From CAZGXM01 sp964529795 (lineage in GTDB: Bacteria; Bacillota; JADQBR01), in assembly GCA_964529795.1 (NCBI GenBank), contig CAZGXM010000035.1, forward strand, positions 1 to 27,335: a stretch of 27,335 bases of DNA, read 5' to 3'. The notes beneath the pieces are model-generated. The model saw only the letters and a program-made list of their open reading frames with translations. It was not told the DNA's origin and searched no databases. Below, one piece after another: positions 15,044-21,908 of this stretch. The number at the start of each line of letters is the position of its first letter. The first letter of the stretch is position 1. The translations under genes were made by a program, and so were the position numbers.

Positions 15044-15762
15044 TGATACCGGCGATTGACATCCGCGAGGGACGGTGTGTCAGGTTATTTCAAGGGAAAT
15101 TGGATCAGGAAACCGTATATTCTCATGACCCGGCGGCAGTTGCGGTAATGTGGCAGGAGCAGGGGGCAAAATACCTGCACCTGGTGGATCTGGACGGTGC
15201 CTTTGCCGGGGAACCGAAGAATATGGCAGTAGTCAGGGAGATTATCAACGCGGTGGATATTCCGGTGCAACTGGGCGGCGGCATCCGTACCCCGACCACT
15301 GTGGAAAAGCTGCTGGACCTGGGGGTTGACCGGGTAATTCTTGGTACCGTAGCCATCAACGATATCAATCTGGTCGGTGCGGTCTGCCGCCGGTTTGGTG
15401 CGGAGAAAATCGTGGTGGGTATTGACAGCAAGGGCGGCAAAGTGGCGGTGGAAGGCTGGGCCACCACGGTGGAAAAGGAAGCGGTGACTTTGGCACGGGA
15501 AATTAGCGAACAGGGAGTACGCAGGATAGTCTATACCAACACCAGCCTGGACGGGACCCTGTCCGGTGTGGATGTGGAGGCGACCGCCGCACTGGCTGAA
15601 AAGACAGGCCTGAAAGTAATTGCTTCCGGTGGGGCGGCATCGGTTAATGACATCCGGCGCCTGAAGGAAACGGGTGCAGGTATTGAAGGTGTAATCCTGG
15701 GCAAGGCCCTGTACAGCGGCGCCGTCAGTTTACCGGAAGCCCTGGCGGAGGCGGAGGGATAG
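15037..15762 (+). CDS. hisA: ProFAR isomerase (HisA)
   Basis: HisA opens the ribose ring of ProFAR by an Amadori rearrangement. It is a 241-residue (beta/alpha)8 barrel with half-barrel symmetry. Asp8 (IPAIDIREG) and Asp130 (VVGIDSKGG) are the expected general acid/base pair, and the phosphate-binding loops LGGGIRT and ASGGAAS are present. The absence of a Trp-specific N-terminus and its place between hisH and hisF argue against a bifunctional PriA. GTG 15037 is the start; GGGGAG lies about ten bases upstream. Confidence 0.97.
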   Translation: MLVIPAIDIREGRCVRLFQGKLDQETVYSHDPAAVAVMWQEQGAKYLHLVDLDGAFAGEPKNMAVVREIINAVDIPVQLGGGIRTPTTVEKLLDLGVDRVILGTVAINDINLVGAVCRRFGAEKIVVGIDSKGGKVAVEGWATTVEKEAVTLAREISEQGVRRIVYTNTSLDGTLSGVDVEATAALAEKTGLKVIASGGAASVNDIRRLKETGAGIEGVILGKALYSGAVSLPEALAEAEG

Positions 15763-15763
15763 C

Positions 15764-16522
15764 ATGCTTTGCAAACGTGTCATTCCCTGCCTGGATGTGG
15801 ACCGGGGCAGGGTGGTAAAAGGAACCAATTTCATAAATTTGCGTGACGCCGGTGACCCGGTGGAACTGGCTCGTTTCTATGACCGGGAAGGTGCAGACGA
15901 GCTGGTGTTCCTGGATATTACCGCCTCCCATGAAAAAAGAAACATTATGCTGGATGTTGCCCGGCGTACCGCGGAGGAGGTCTTTATTCCCTTTACCGTG
16001 GGCGGCGGCCTGCGTTCCCTGGAGGATATCCGCAAGATGCTGGCGGCTGGAGCGGACAAGGTCTCTTTGAACACGGCGGCTGTCAAGGACCCGGATTTGG
16101 TTTACCAGAGCGCCCGGCGGTTTGGCAGCCAGTGCATTGTGGTTGCCGTAGACGCCCGGCAAAACGGTGAACGTTCCTGGGAAGTATATATTCACGGGGG
16201 AAGAACACCTGCGGGATTGGATGTATTGAAGTGGGTTAAACAGGTGGAAGAGTTGGGCGCCGGCGAAATCCTGCTCACCAGTATGGACAGGGACGGTACC
16301 AAGGATGGTTACGACCTGGCGCTTACCCGGACGGTGAGTGAAACGGTATCCATCCCGGTGATTGCTTCCGGCGGGGCAGGCAGCCTGGAGCACTTGGTGG
16401 ACGGAGCGTTGAAAGGCAAGGCTGATGCAGTCCTGGCAGCATCAATTTTTCATTTCAAGCAATATTCCATCCGGGAGGCAAAAGAATACATGCGGCGGGA
16501 AGGGGTTGCGGTGAGACTATGA
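15764..16522 (+). CDS. hisF: Imidazole glycerol phosphate synthase cyclase subunit HisF
   Basis: HisF uses ammonia channelled from HisH to make imidazoleglycerol phosphate and AICAR; the AICAR goes back to purine synthesis through PurH, also in this window. It is a 252-residue barrel paralogous to hisA. The N-terminus MLCKRVIPCLDVDRGRVVKG has catalytic Asp11, and Asp130 lies in VVAVDARQNG. Other landmarks are TVGGGLRS and VIASGGAGSLEH. It starts one base after hisA and overlaps hisIE by four (ATGA). Confidence 0.98.
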   Translation: MLCKRVIPCLDVDRGRVVKGTNFINLRDAGDPVELARFYDREGADELVFLDITASHEKRNIMLDVARRTAEEVFIPFTVGGGLRSLEDIRKMLAAGADKVSLNTAAVKDPDLVYQSARRFGSQCIVVAVDARQNGERSWEVYIHGGRTPAGLDVLKWVKQVEELGAGEILLTSMDRDGTKDGYDLALTRTVSETVSIPVIASGGAGSLEHLVDGALKGKADAVLAASIFHFKQYSIREAKEYMRREGVAVRL

Positions 16523-17151
16523 AAAAAATTACCGTTTCTGAGGAAGTCCATACTGCGTTAAAGTTTGATGAGCGCGGGCTGATCCCGGCAGTTGTCCAGG
16601 ATTATCATACCGGCCAGGTGCTGATGGTGGCATACATGAATCGAGAGGCGCTGGAGAAAACCGTTGCTACCGGCGAAACGCATTTTTACAGTCGCAGCCG
16701 GCAGCGGTTATGGCATAAAGGTGAAACTTCCGGCAACATCCAGAAGGTAAAAGAAATTTTTTACGACTGTGATGCCGATACCCTGCTGGTGCAGGTGCTG
16801 CCTCAGGGCCCGGCATGTCACACCGGAGCAAGGAGTTGTTTTTACCGCACTGTCGGTGGGGATGAAAAAACTGCCGGCAGTATCCTGGACGAGCTTGCCG
16901 CAGTTATTGCTGACCGCAAGGAAAACATGCCGGAAGGTTCTTATACCACTTACCTGTTTGAAAAGGGCCTGGATAAAATTTTAAAAAAGGTGGGCGAGGA
17001 GACGGCGGAGGTGATTATTGCCGCAAAAAATCCGGGCAGCGGTGAACTGGTCTACGAAACTGCCGACTTGTTTTATCATCTATTGGTCCTTTTGGAAGAA
17101 AAAGGAGTAACTTTAGAGAGTATCTGGCAGGAACTGGCCAAACGCCGTTAA
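16519..17151 (+). CDS. hisIE: Bifunctional PR-AMP cyclohydrolase / PR-ATP pyrophosphatase
   Basis: This fused enzyme performs steps two and three of histidine synthesis. The N-terminal HisI domain (about 1-112) has AYMNREAL, HFYSRSRQRLWHKGETSGN and three zinc-binding cysteines, Cys84 (DCDAD), Cys100 and Cys107 (ACHTGARSCF). The C-terminal HisE domain (about 116-210) is a MazG-like helical domain with GEETAEVIIAA and ETADLFYHLLVLL. At 210 residues it is full length. It is the last gene of the operon; four bases after its stop half a REP-like repeat begins. No clean terminator was found. Confidence 0.97.
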   Translation: MKKITVSEEVHTALKFDERGLIPAVVQDYHTGQVLMVAYMNREALEKTVATGETHFYSRSRQRLWHKGETSGNIQKVKEIFYDCDADTLLVQVLPQGPACHTGARSCFYRTVGGDEKTAGSILDELAAVIADRKENMPEGSYTTYLFEKGLDKILKKVGEETAEVIIAAKNPGSGELVYETADLFYHLLVLLEEKGVTLESIWQELAKRR

Positions 17152-17154
17152 TTT

Positions 17155-17179
17155 GGGGACAGCTCTTGACTTGAATACC
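17155..17179. repeat. REP-like element, copy C (left arm only)
   Basis: GGGGACAGCTCTTGACTTGA then ATACC matches the left arm of copy A at 2607-2630 at about 20 of 23 positions. No matching right arm is found in the next 120 bases, so this is a solitary half-site, possibly the scar of a decayed element. Confidence 0.6.
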
Positions 17180-17250
17180 ATCTTTTGGAAAATGGGCTTG
17201 CGGTAAAAGTTATAACATGGCCTGGATCCAGTCTGAGTTGGTTTGAGCAT

Positions 17251-17279
17251 GCATATAAATCTCCGGAGTTCCCATACTA
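17251..17279 (+). promoter_or_regulatory. Probable sigma-G (forespore) promoter
   Basis: GCATA (17251-17255) and CATACTA (17273-17279) with a 17-base spacer match the Bacillus subtilis sigma-G consensus (-35 GHATR, -10 CATWHTA, 17-18 spacing) at every position. Transcription would start about at 17286, right at the ribosome site, so the leader would be very short. The match is by eye against a known consensus, not tested. Confidence 0.55.
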
Positions 17280-17299
17280 AAAATACGGAGGTGTAAACT

Positions 17300-17599
17300 A
17301 TGGCAGATAAATCCGACCGCAGCCTGCGGGATACCGCGGAGACTTTCCCTAGCAAGCTACCCGATGAAGAAAAAAAGAGACAGGGCCAGGCTGATGAAAA
17401 CCGGGACAACCGGGAAACAGTGATTTTTGGTCCCGATAACCGGCCGCTGGGCACGGGCCGGGATATGGAAACCGGAAAAGAATTGCATCCGAAAACCAAT
17501 GATAAAAAGGATTTGCTCACCGAGAAGGATCAGGACTATGTACCCAATCTAAAACGCCTGGCGGACATCGATGTGGATTATCAGGGTAAAAAGAAATAG
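17300..17599 (+). CDS. Unknown small, very hydrophilic protein, probably forespore expressed
   Basis: I do not recognise this 99-residue protein. By my count 44 residues are charged (21 Lys/Arg, 23 Asp/Glu), there is no Cys or Trp, and no hydrophobic segment or obvious helix pattern, so it is likely disordered. The motif DNRETVIFGPDNRPLGTGRD around the middle is the least low-complexity part; DNR occurs twice. ATG 17300 has GGAGG eight bases before it. An apparent sigma-G promoter lies directly upstream. Composition and promoter resemble small acid-soluble spore proteins as a class, but the alpha/beta-type SASP motifs are absent and I see no match to SspK/L/O/P or Tlp. A spore core or spore-stress role is inference. 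Confidence 0.8.
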   Translation: MADKSDRSLRDTAETFPSKLPDEEKKRQGQADENRDNRETVIFGPDNRPLGTGRDMETGKELHPKTNDKKDLLTEKDQDYVPNLKRLADIDVDYQGKKK

Positions 17600-17609
17600 T
17601 AACGACATG

Positions 17610-17639
17610 CAATTTCCCTTTCACCGGGCGAATTTTTTT
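17610..17639 (+). terminator. Possible weak terminator after the 17300 gene
   Basis: AATTTCCC and GGGCGAATT can pair imperfectly around TTTCACC, and TTTTTTT follows. The stem has a bulge, so this is only suggestive. Confidence 0.35.
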
Positions 17640-17668
17640 ATTTGAGATAAAAAGAGAATAAATAGGAG

Positions 17669-17836
17669 CGAGGTGAAGTGATTTTTCAAGGGGAAGATTT
17701 GCTGAAAAAAAACGGAAAAACGAATGCGCCACATCCGGGGAAATGAAATTTCTATGATCTTCCAGGACCCCATGACATCCTTAAACCCGGTGATGACCGT
17801 GGGCCGGCAGGTAATGGAGGCGGTTAGATACCATCA
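17669..17836 (+). pseudogene. Fragment of a DppD/OppD-type peptide ABC transporter ATPase gene, frameshifted
   Basis: Translation from 17672 gives GEVIFQGEDLLKK, and from 17724 in the next frame MRHIRGNEISMIFQDPMTSL and NPVMTVGRQVMEAVRYHQK. These are consecutive parts of DppD/OppD around the Q-loop (MIFQDPMTSLNP). The two pieces are offset by one base at a run of eight A (17705-17712); with seven A the reading runs straight through as LLKKTEKRMRHIRG. Walker A, upstream of this part, and the signature and Walker B, downstream, are missing, so only about 55 residues of a roughly 330-residue protein remain. It is a dead gene scrap. The shift could be a sequencing error but the two missing ends could not. 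Confidence 0.8.
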
Positions 17837-17848
17837 AAAAACGGCTGG

Positions 17849-17877
17849 ACACGCTGAAAGAGGCAGCGTGTTTTTTT
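17849..17877 (+). terminator. Strong intrinsic terminator
   Basis: ACACGCTG (17849-17856) and CAGCGTGT (17864-17871) form a perfect 8-bp stem with a 7-base loop followed by TTTTTTT. It closes off the dppD fragment region before the lipid kinase gene. The remaining bases of the 364-base stretch 17600-17963 show no other clear signal; 17920-17935 is AT-rich (GATATTATAGATAC) and may hold the kinase promoter -10, without a recognisable -35. Confidence 0.88.
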
Positions 17878-17963
17878 GTGACCAAAAGCAGGGAAAATGC
17901 CCGTAAATTAGAAAATGATATTATAGATACTTTTTCCAATCCCAATTCACGAGGTATAAAACC

Positions 17964-18857
17964 ATGAATTTCGCCAAGCTGATATATAATCCGGTTGCCG
18001 GCGAAGGCAGTTTCAGCCGGAAGCTGGACGCCGTGATAAAGGTTTTTCAGGAACATGGCTGGCAGCTGGTGCCCGCGCGCACTGTGCCGTATAGGCCGGT
18101 AGAAGAAATGTTGACGGCAGCAGACGGCAATTTGTATGACGCGGTGTTTGCCGCCGGAGGAGACGGTACTTTGCATCAAACTGTCAATGCCATTTTGAAG
18201 CACAATCTCAACCTGCCCTTAGGGGTGTTTCCCGTGGGCACGGTAAATGACCTGGCCAACTTTTTGGGCATACCGGGGGATGTTGAAGAGTGCTGCTGGG
18301 TGATTTTACAGGGCAATACAACCAGGATAGATGCTGGCCGGGTCAATGACAGCTATTTTCTCAATGTGGCCAGTGGCGGGCTGTTGACCGATGTGCCCCA
18401 TACCACCCCGGTGCGCTTAAAAAACATGCTGGGTAGACTGGCCTACTATGTCAAGGGGCTGGAAAGTTTACCCAAGTTCAGACCCCTGAAATTGAAAGTT
18501 GCGGCAAACAATACGGTGTGGGAGGACAAGTACCTGCTTTTCCTTATTTTAAACAGCACCTCTGCCGGCGGGTTTAAACGGCTGGCCCCGAGAGCCTCCA
18601 TTCAGGACGGGTTGTTGGATGTTTTGCTAATTAAAGAATGCCCTTTTCCCGATTTAATTCCCTTATTTGTCAGGCTGTTACGCGGCGGGCATTTGGATGA
18701 CCCCCATGTACTCTTCTTTCAAACCTCACGCCTGCGCATGGAAAGCGACCAGAGAGTACAGACGGATTTGGACGGTGAAAGAGGGCCCGCCTTGCCGCTG
18801 GATGTGAGGGTTATGCCCGGGATCCTGGAAATCTTTGTTCCCGGGGGGATGCGTTGA
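17964..18857 (+). CDS. Diacylglycerol kinase-family lipid kinase (DgkB/YegS/BmrU type)
   Basis: Members phosphorylate diacylglycerol or related lipids at the cytosolic face of the membrane; DgkB of Firmicutes recycles diacylglycerol from lipoteichoic acid synthesis. The 297-residue protein has the DAGK catalytic fold: NP at 9-10, the nucleotide-binding GGDGT at 65-69 and PVGTVNDLANFLG at 90-102, then the C-terminal beta-rich domain with TDLDGERGP, which matches the usual DGE motif. GAGGT precedes ATG 17964. The thioesterase gene follows one base after its stop, so they are probably co-transcribed. Lipid substrate cannot be told from sequence; in B. subtilis dgkB lies near gatCAB, as here. Confidence 0.92.
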   Translation: MNFAKLIYNPVAGEGSFSRKLDAVIKVFQEHGWQLVPARTVPYRPVEEMLTAADGNLYDAVFAAGGDGTLHQTVNAILKHNLNLPLGVFPVGTVNDLANFLGIPGDVEECCWVILQGNTTRIDAGRVNDSYFLNVASGGLLTDVPHTTPVRLKNMLGRLAYYVKGLESLPKFRPLKLKVAANNTVWEDKYLLFLILNSTSAGGFKRLAPRASIQDGLLDVLLIKECPFPDLIPLFVRLLRGGHLDDPHVLFFQTSRLRMESDQRVQTDLDGERGPALPLDVRVMPGILEIFVPGGMR

Positions 18858-18858
18858 T

Positions 18859-19272
18859 ATGACTGTGGAATTGAGAGTACGGTACCAGGAAACGGACCAG
18901 ATGGGCGTGGTGTACCACACCAATTACCTGGTATGGTGTGAGATGGCGCGAACGGAATTGCTGCGCGGTACAGGCTTGACTTATAAAGCAATGGAACAGG
19001 ATGGTATTTACCTGCCGGTCATTGAAGCCAACTGCCGCTATAAAATACCGGCAGCCTATGATGAGGTGATAGTTGTTAAGGCTTGGATTGAAAAATTGAC
19101 AGGTGTCAGGTTGAACTTTCATTACCAAATTATCAGAAAAGAAGACGGTACGTTGCTGGCGGAAGCTTACACCAATCATGTCTTCACCGGCGAAAGCGGC
19201 AGTCCGGTAAACATCAGGAAAAAAGCCCCCCGCTGGTGGGAGCGGTTGACCAAACTTGTACAAACGGAATAA
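18859..19272 (+). CDS. YbgC/FadM-like acyl-CoA thioesterase (4HBT hotdog fold)
   Basis: The 137-residue hotdog-fold protein shows the 4-hydroxybenzoyl-CoA thioesterase signature RYQETDQMGVVYHTNYLVW near the N-terminus, with Asp13 the likely catalytic residue and a Tyr/Trp-rich membrane-facing stretch after it. Such enzymes hydrolyse acyl-CoA or acyl-ACP in the cytosol; chain-length preference is not readable. ATG 18859 has GGGGGA nine bases upstream and sits one base after the lipid kinase stop; a frame extension to 18835 lies inside that gene. The pairing with a lipid kinase hints at a lipid-turnover role, which is inference. Confidence 0.9.
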   Translation: MTVELRVRYQETDQMGVVYHTNYLVWCEMARTELLRGTGLTYKAMEQDGIYLPVIEANCRYKIPAAYDEVIVVKAWIEKLTGVRLNFHYQIIRKEDGTLLAEAYTNHVFTGESGSPVNIRKKAPRWWERLTKLVQTE

Positions 19273-19301
19273 GTGGAAAACCACCGCGGCAATAGGTACA
19301 C

Positions 19302-19574
19302 TTGAGTATCGGAGGGAATGCCCAAGCGCGGAAAGAAACCGAAAACTTCTATGCCGTCAAGGGGATCAGCAAGGCCACTTTAAAACTGGTCGTGGATTAT
19401 TTGAAGGCCTGTGCCAACGGTGCTTCCATAGAAGAGGTTACGGAAAATGTCTGCCTGGCCTATCCCACAGTGCACCGCTACCTGATGTACCTGGTTGACA
19501 AGGGTGAGGTAGTGGTGGAAGCGGACTACGGTAAGGTTGGCAGGCCGAAAAACAGGTATTATTCGAAAAGATAA
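19302..19574 (+). CDS. Stand-alone CitB/DcuR-type helix-turn-helix protein
   Basis: The 90-residue protein matches the C-terminal DNA-binding half of CitB/DcuR/DpiA response regulators: GISKATLKLVVDYLKA, then a winged helix with YPTVHRYLMYLVDKGEVVVE and the characteristic YGKVGRPKNRYY end. No receiver domain or phosphorylation Asp precedes it; an in-frame stop at 19293 limits the start to TTG 19302, whose ribosome site (AATAGG) is weak. It may be a small constitutive regulator or a domain split from a response regulator. It starts 29 bases after the thioesterase and ends before a terminator, so its partners are the lipid genes, not pcrA. Confidence 0.75.
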   Translation: MSIGGNAQARKETENFYAVKGISKATLKLVVDYLKACANGASIEEVTENVCLAYPTVHRYLMYLVDKGEVVVEADYGKVGRPKNRYYSKR

Positions 19575-19584
19575 CTGCTGGACT

Positions 19585-19614
19585 ATATTCCCCGTTTCGT
19601 GGGAATATTTTTTT
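19585..19614 (+). terminator. Intrinsic terminator between the HTH gene and pcrA
   Basis: ATATTCCC (19585-19592) and GGGAATAT (19601-19608) form a perfect 8-bp stem with an 8-base loop followed by a run of seven T. It also rules out the far-upstream TTG at 19613 as the pcrA start, since that codon is in the T run. Confidence 0.88.
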
Positions 19615-19690
19615 GTTATTTTCCCCGGCAGGAAACGAGTGTGACTGTTTAGAACTAATAGGGGGAATAGTAGACAAGGGGGAACTGTTT

Positions 19691-21832
19691 TTGAGCCATT
19701 TACTGAACACGCTTAATAAAGAACAAAAAGAAGCAGTCACCGCGGCAAACGGGCCGTTGCTGATAATTGCCGGTGCGGGGTCGGGTAAGACCCGGGTGAT
19801 TACCCACCGCATTGCCTATTTGATAGATGAGCTGGGTGTGGACCCTACCGGGATTTTAGCCATTACCTTTACCAATAAGGCGGCAAACGAGATGAAGGAG
19901 CGTTTGGAGGCACTGCTCAAATACCCGGTATCCGGCATGTGGGTGAGCACCTTTCATGCCGCTTGTGTGCGTATTTTGCGCCGGGAGCCGGGCCACCTGC
20001 CCTATAACCGCAATTTTGTTATTTATGACGCCGGAGACCAGCGCACGCTGCTGGGTAACTGCATTAAAGAACTGGGTTTGGATGAGAAACGTTACAGTCC
20101 GCGGACGGTGGTGGCGCACATATCCAATGCCAAAAACGAACTGCTCACCCCGGAAAAATACAGGCAGCAAGCGGACGATTTTTTTGCCGAGCAGGTGGCC
20201 AGGGTGTATGCATTGTACCAAGAAAAACTGTGCCAATACAATGCCATGGACTTTGACGATCTAATTATGCAGACGGTGCTGCTGTTTAGCCGTAAGCCTG
20301 ATGTTCTGGCCTATTACCAAAATCGCTTTCAATATATTTTGGTGGATGAATACCAGGACACCAACCACGCCCAGTACATACTGGTGAAACTCTTGGCCCG
20401 GGCCCACCAAAACATCTGCGTGGTGGGGGACCCGGACCAGTCCATTTACGGCTGGCGTGGGGCGGATATCCAAAATATTTTGGACTTTGAATATGATTAT
20501 CCCCGGGCAAAGGTGATACGGCTGGAGCAGAACTACCGTTCCACCAAGAATATTCTTGGTGCCGCCAACGAGGTAATAAAGCAGAACTTGGGCCGCAAAC
20601 CCAAGAATTTGTGGACGGAAAATGAGGAAGGACAAAAAATAGTAAAGCATCAGGCGGAGGATGAGCAGGCGGAGGCGCGGTTTGTGGCGGAAGAGATTTT
20701 CAGGCTGCATCAAGAAGGGTATAAATTGGGAGATTGTGCTGTTCTTTACCGGACACACGCCCAGTCCCGGGTAATGGAGGACTGGTTGCTGAAGGGTAAC
20801 ATTCCTTATGAGGTAATTGGCGGCCTGCGTTTCTATGACCGTAAGGAAATTAAAGATATTTTGGCATATTTACGGGTGCTGGCCAACCCGGCGGATGACA
20901 TCAGCCTGGCGCGTATTATCAACGAACCCCGCCGCGGTATTGGCCAGGCTACCTGGGAACGGTTGGCCGCTGCTGCAGGGGAGAATAACACTTCCGTGGC
21001 ACAGTTGCTATTGTCTGACAAAGGAGATTTTGGCCTGGGTACCCGCGCTTATAATGCTGCTGCGGGCTTTGCGAGGCTTTTAAAGAGCCTGACAGGTGCC
21101 AAAGAAAGGCTGCCCGTTACCCAACTGGTGGAAACTGTGTTGCAGGAAAGCGGCTACTGGCAGCAATTGGAGCATGATAAAACTCCCGAAGGACAGGCGC
21201 GGCGGGAGAATATCCGTGAATTTATCACTGTCACCCAGAACTATGACCGCAGAAGTGAAGAAAAAGACTTGGAAGGTTTTTTGGCAGAGGTTTCCCTGTT
21301 AACTGACATTGATAGCTTTGAAGGGCGGGACAAATTGGCCTTGATGACTCTACATGCGGCTAAGGGTTTGGAATTTCCTGTGGTTTTTTTAGTGGGCATG
21401 GAAGAAGGGGTTTTCCCCACCAGTCGTTCTTTGCTGGAACCGGAGCAGATGGAGGAGGAAAGACGCCTGTGCTATGTGGGTATGACCCGGGCCAAACAGT
21501 GTTTGTACCTGACTTATGCCTGGCGGCGCCACATGTATGGCAGTACCCAGTACAATAACCCTTCCCAGTTTTTGGACGAGATACCCGACAAATACATTGC
21601 CGGTGCCGACAAGGATGAAACCGGCAGTATACCCGATACCCGGGCAACCTCTACCAGGGATAGGCAGATATTTAATCTGGGGGACAAGGTACACCATGCC
21701 AAATTCGGTGAGGGAGCAGTGGTGAAAATTGAAGGCAGCGGCAGCGATGCCAAGGTGACGGTGGCGTTTCCCGGTCAGGGGTTAAAGGTGCTGGCACTGG
21801 CTTACGCGCCGCTGAGGAAAGTTTCCAAATAA
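19691..21832 (+). CDS. pcrA: ATP-dependent DNA helicase PcrA (UvrD/Rep family)
   Basis: PcrA is the essential 3'-5' helicase of Firmicutes, acting in repair, plasmid replication and removal of RecA or stalled polymerase. TTG 19691 (MSHLLNTLNKEQKEAV) follows AAGGGGG by eight bases and gives 713 residues. SF1A motifs in order: Walker A GAGSGKT (28-34), ITFTNKAANEM, DE-box VDEYQDTN (Asp219/Glu220), GDPDQSIYGWRGAD, LEQNYRS, TLHAAKGLEFPVVF and RLCYVGMTRAK. The C-terminal Tudor-like domain (LGDKVHHAKFGEGAVVKIEG) is the RNA-polymerase-binding module. ligA follows after about 75 bases, the usual pcrA-ligA pairing. Confidence 0.97.
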   Translation: MSHLLNTLNKEQKEAVTAANGPLLIIAGAGSGKTRVITHRIAYLIDELGVDPTGILAITFTNKAANEMKERLEALLKYPVSGMWVSTFHAACVRILRREPGHLPYNRNFVIYDAGDQRTLLGNCIKELGLDEKRYSPRTVVAHISNAKNELLTPEKYRQQADDFFAEQVARVYALYQEKLCQYNAMDFDDLIMQTVLLFSRKPDVLAYYQNRFQYILVDEYQDTNHAQYILVKLLARAHQNICVVGDPDQSIYGWRGADIQNILDFEYDYPRAKVIRLEQNYRSTKNILGAANEVIKQNLGRKPKNLWTENEEGQKIVKHQAEDEQAEARFVAEEIFRLHQEGYKLGDCAVLYRTHAQSRVMEDWLLKGNIPYEVIGGLRFYDRKEIKDILAYLRVLANPADDISLARIINEPRRGIGQATWERLAAAAGENNTSVAQLLLSDKGDFGLGTRAYNAAAGFARLLKSLTGAKERLPVTQLVETVLQESGYWQQLEHDKTPEGQARRENIREFITVTQNYDRRSEEKDLEGFLAEVSLLTDIDSFEGRDKLALMTLHAAKGLEFPVVFLVGMEEGVFPTSRSLLEPEQMEEERRLCYVGMTRAKQCLYLTYAWRRHMYGSTQYNNPSQFLDEIPDKYIAGADKDETGSIPDTRATSTRDRQIFNLGDKVHHAKFGEGAVVKIEGSGSDAKVTVAFPGQGLKVLALAYAPLRKVSK

Positions 21833-21908
21833 CTAACGGTACAGCTACGCCGCCGGCGATATGTAATACCACCGCTTTGGATTCGTGTTGGAAAGGAGTG
21901 GAATTGCT

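Noticed and set aside
17180..17199. CCATCTTTTGGAAAATGG as a hairpin terminator for the his operon
   Set aside because: The stem is short with a mismatch and no T run follows.
19318..19350. Alternative ATG frame in the HTH gene (MPKRGKKPK), suggesting a frameshift
   Set aside because: GGAGGG is only one base from that ATG and the frame does not continue into the domain; no evidence that the basic peptide belongs to the protein.
19613..19690. Upstream TTG start for pcrA
   Set aside because: The codon sits in the T run of a terminator and has no ribosome site; TTG 19691 has AAGGGGG eight bases before it.
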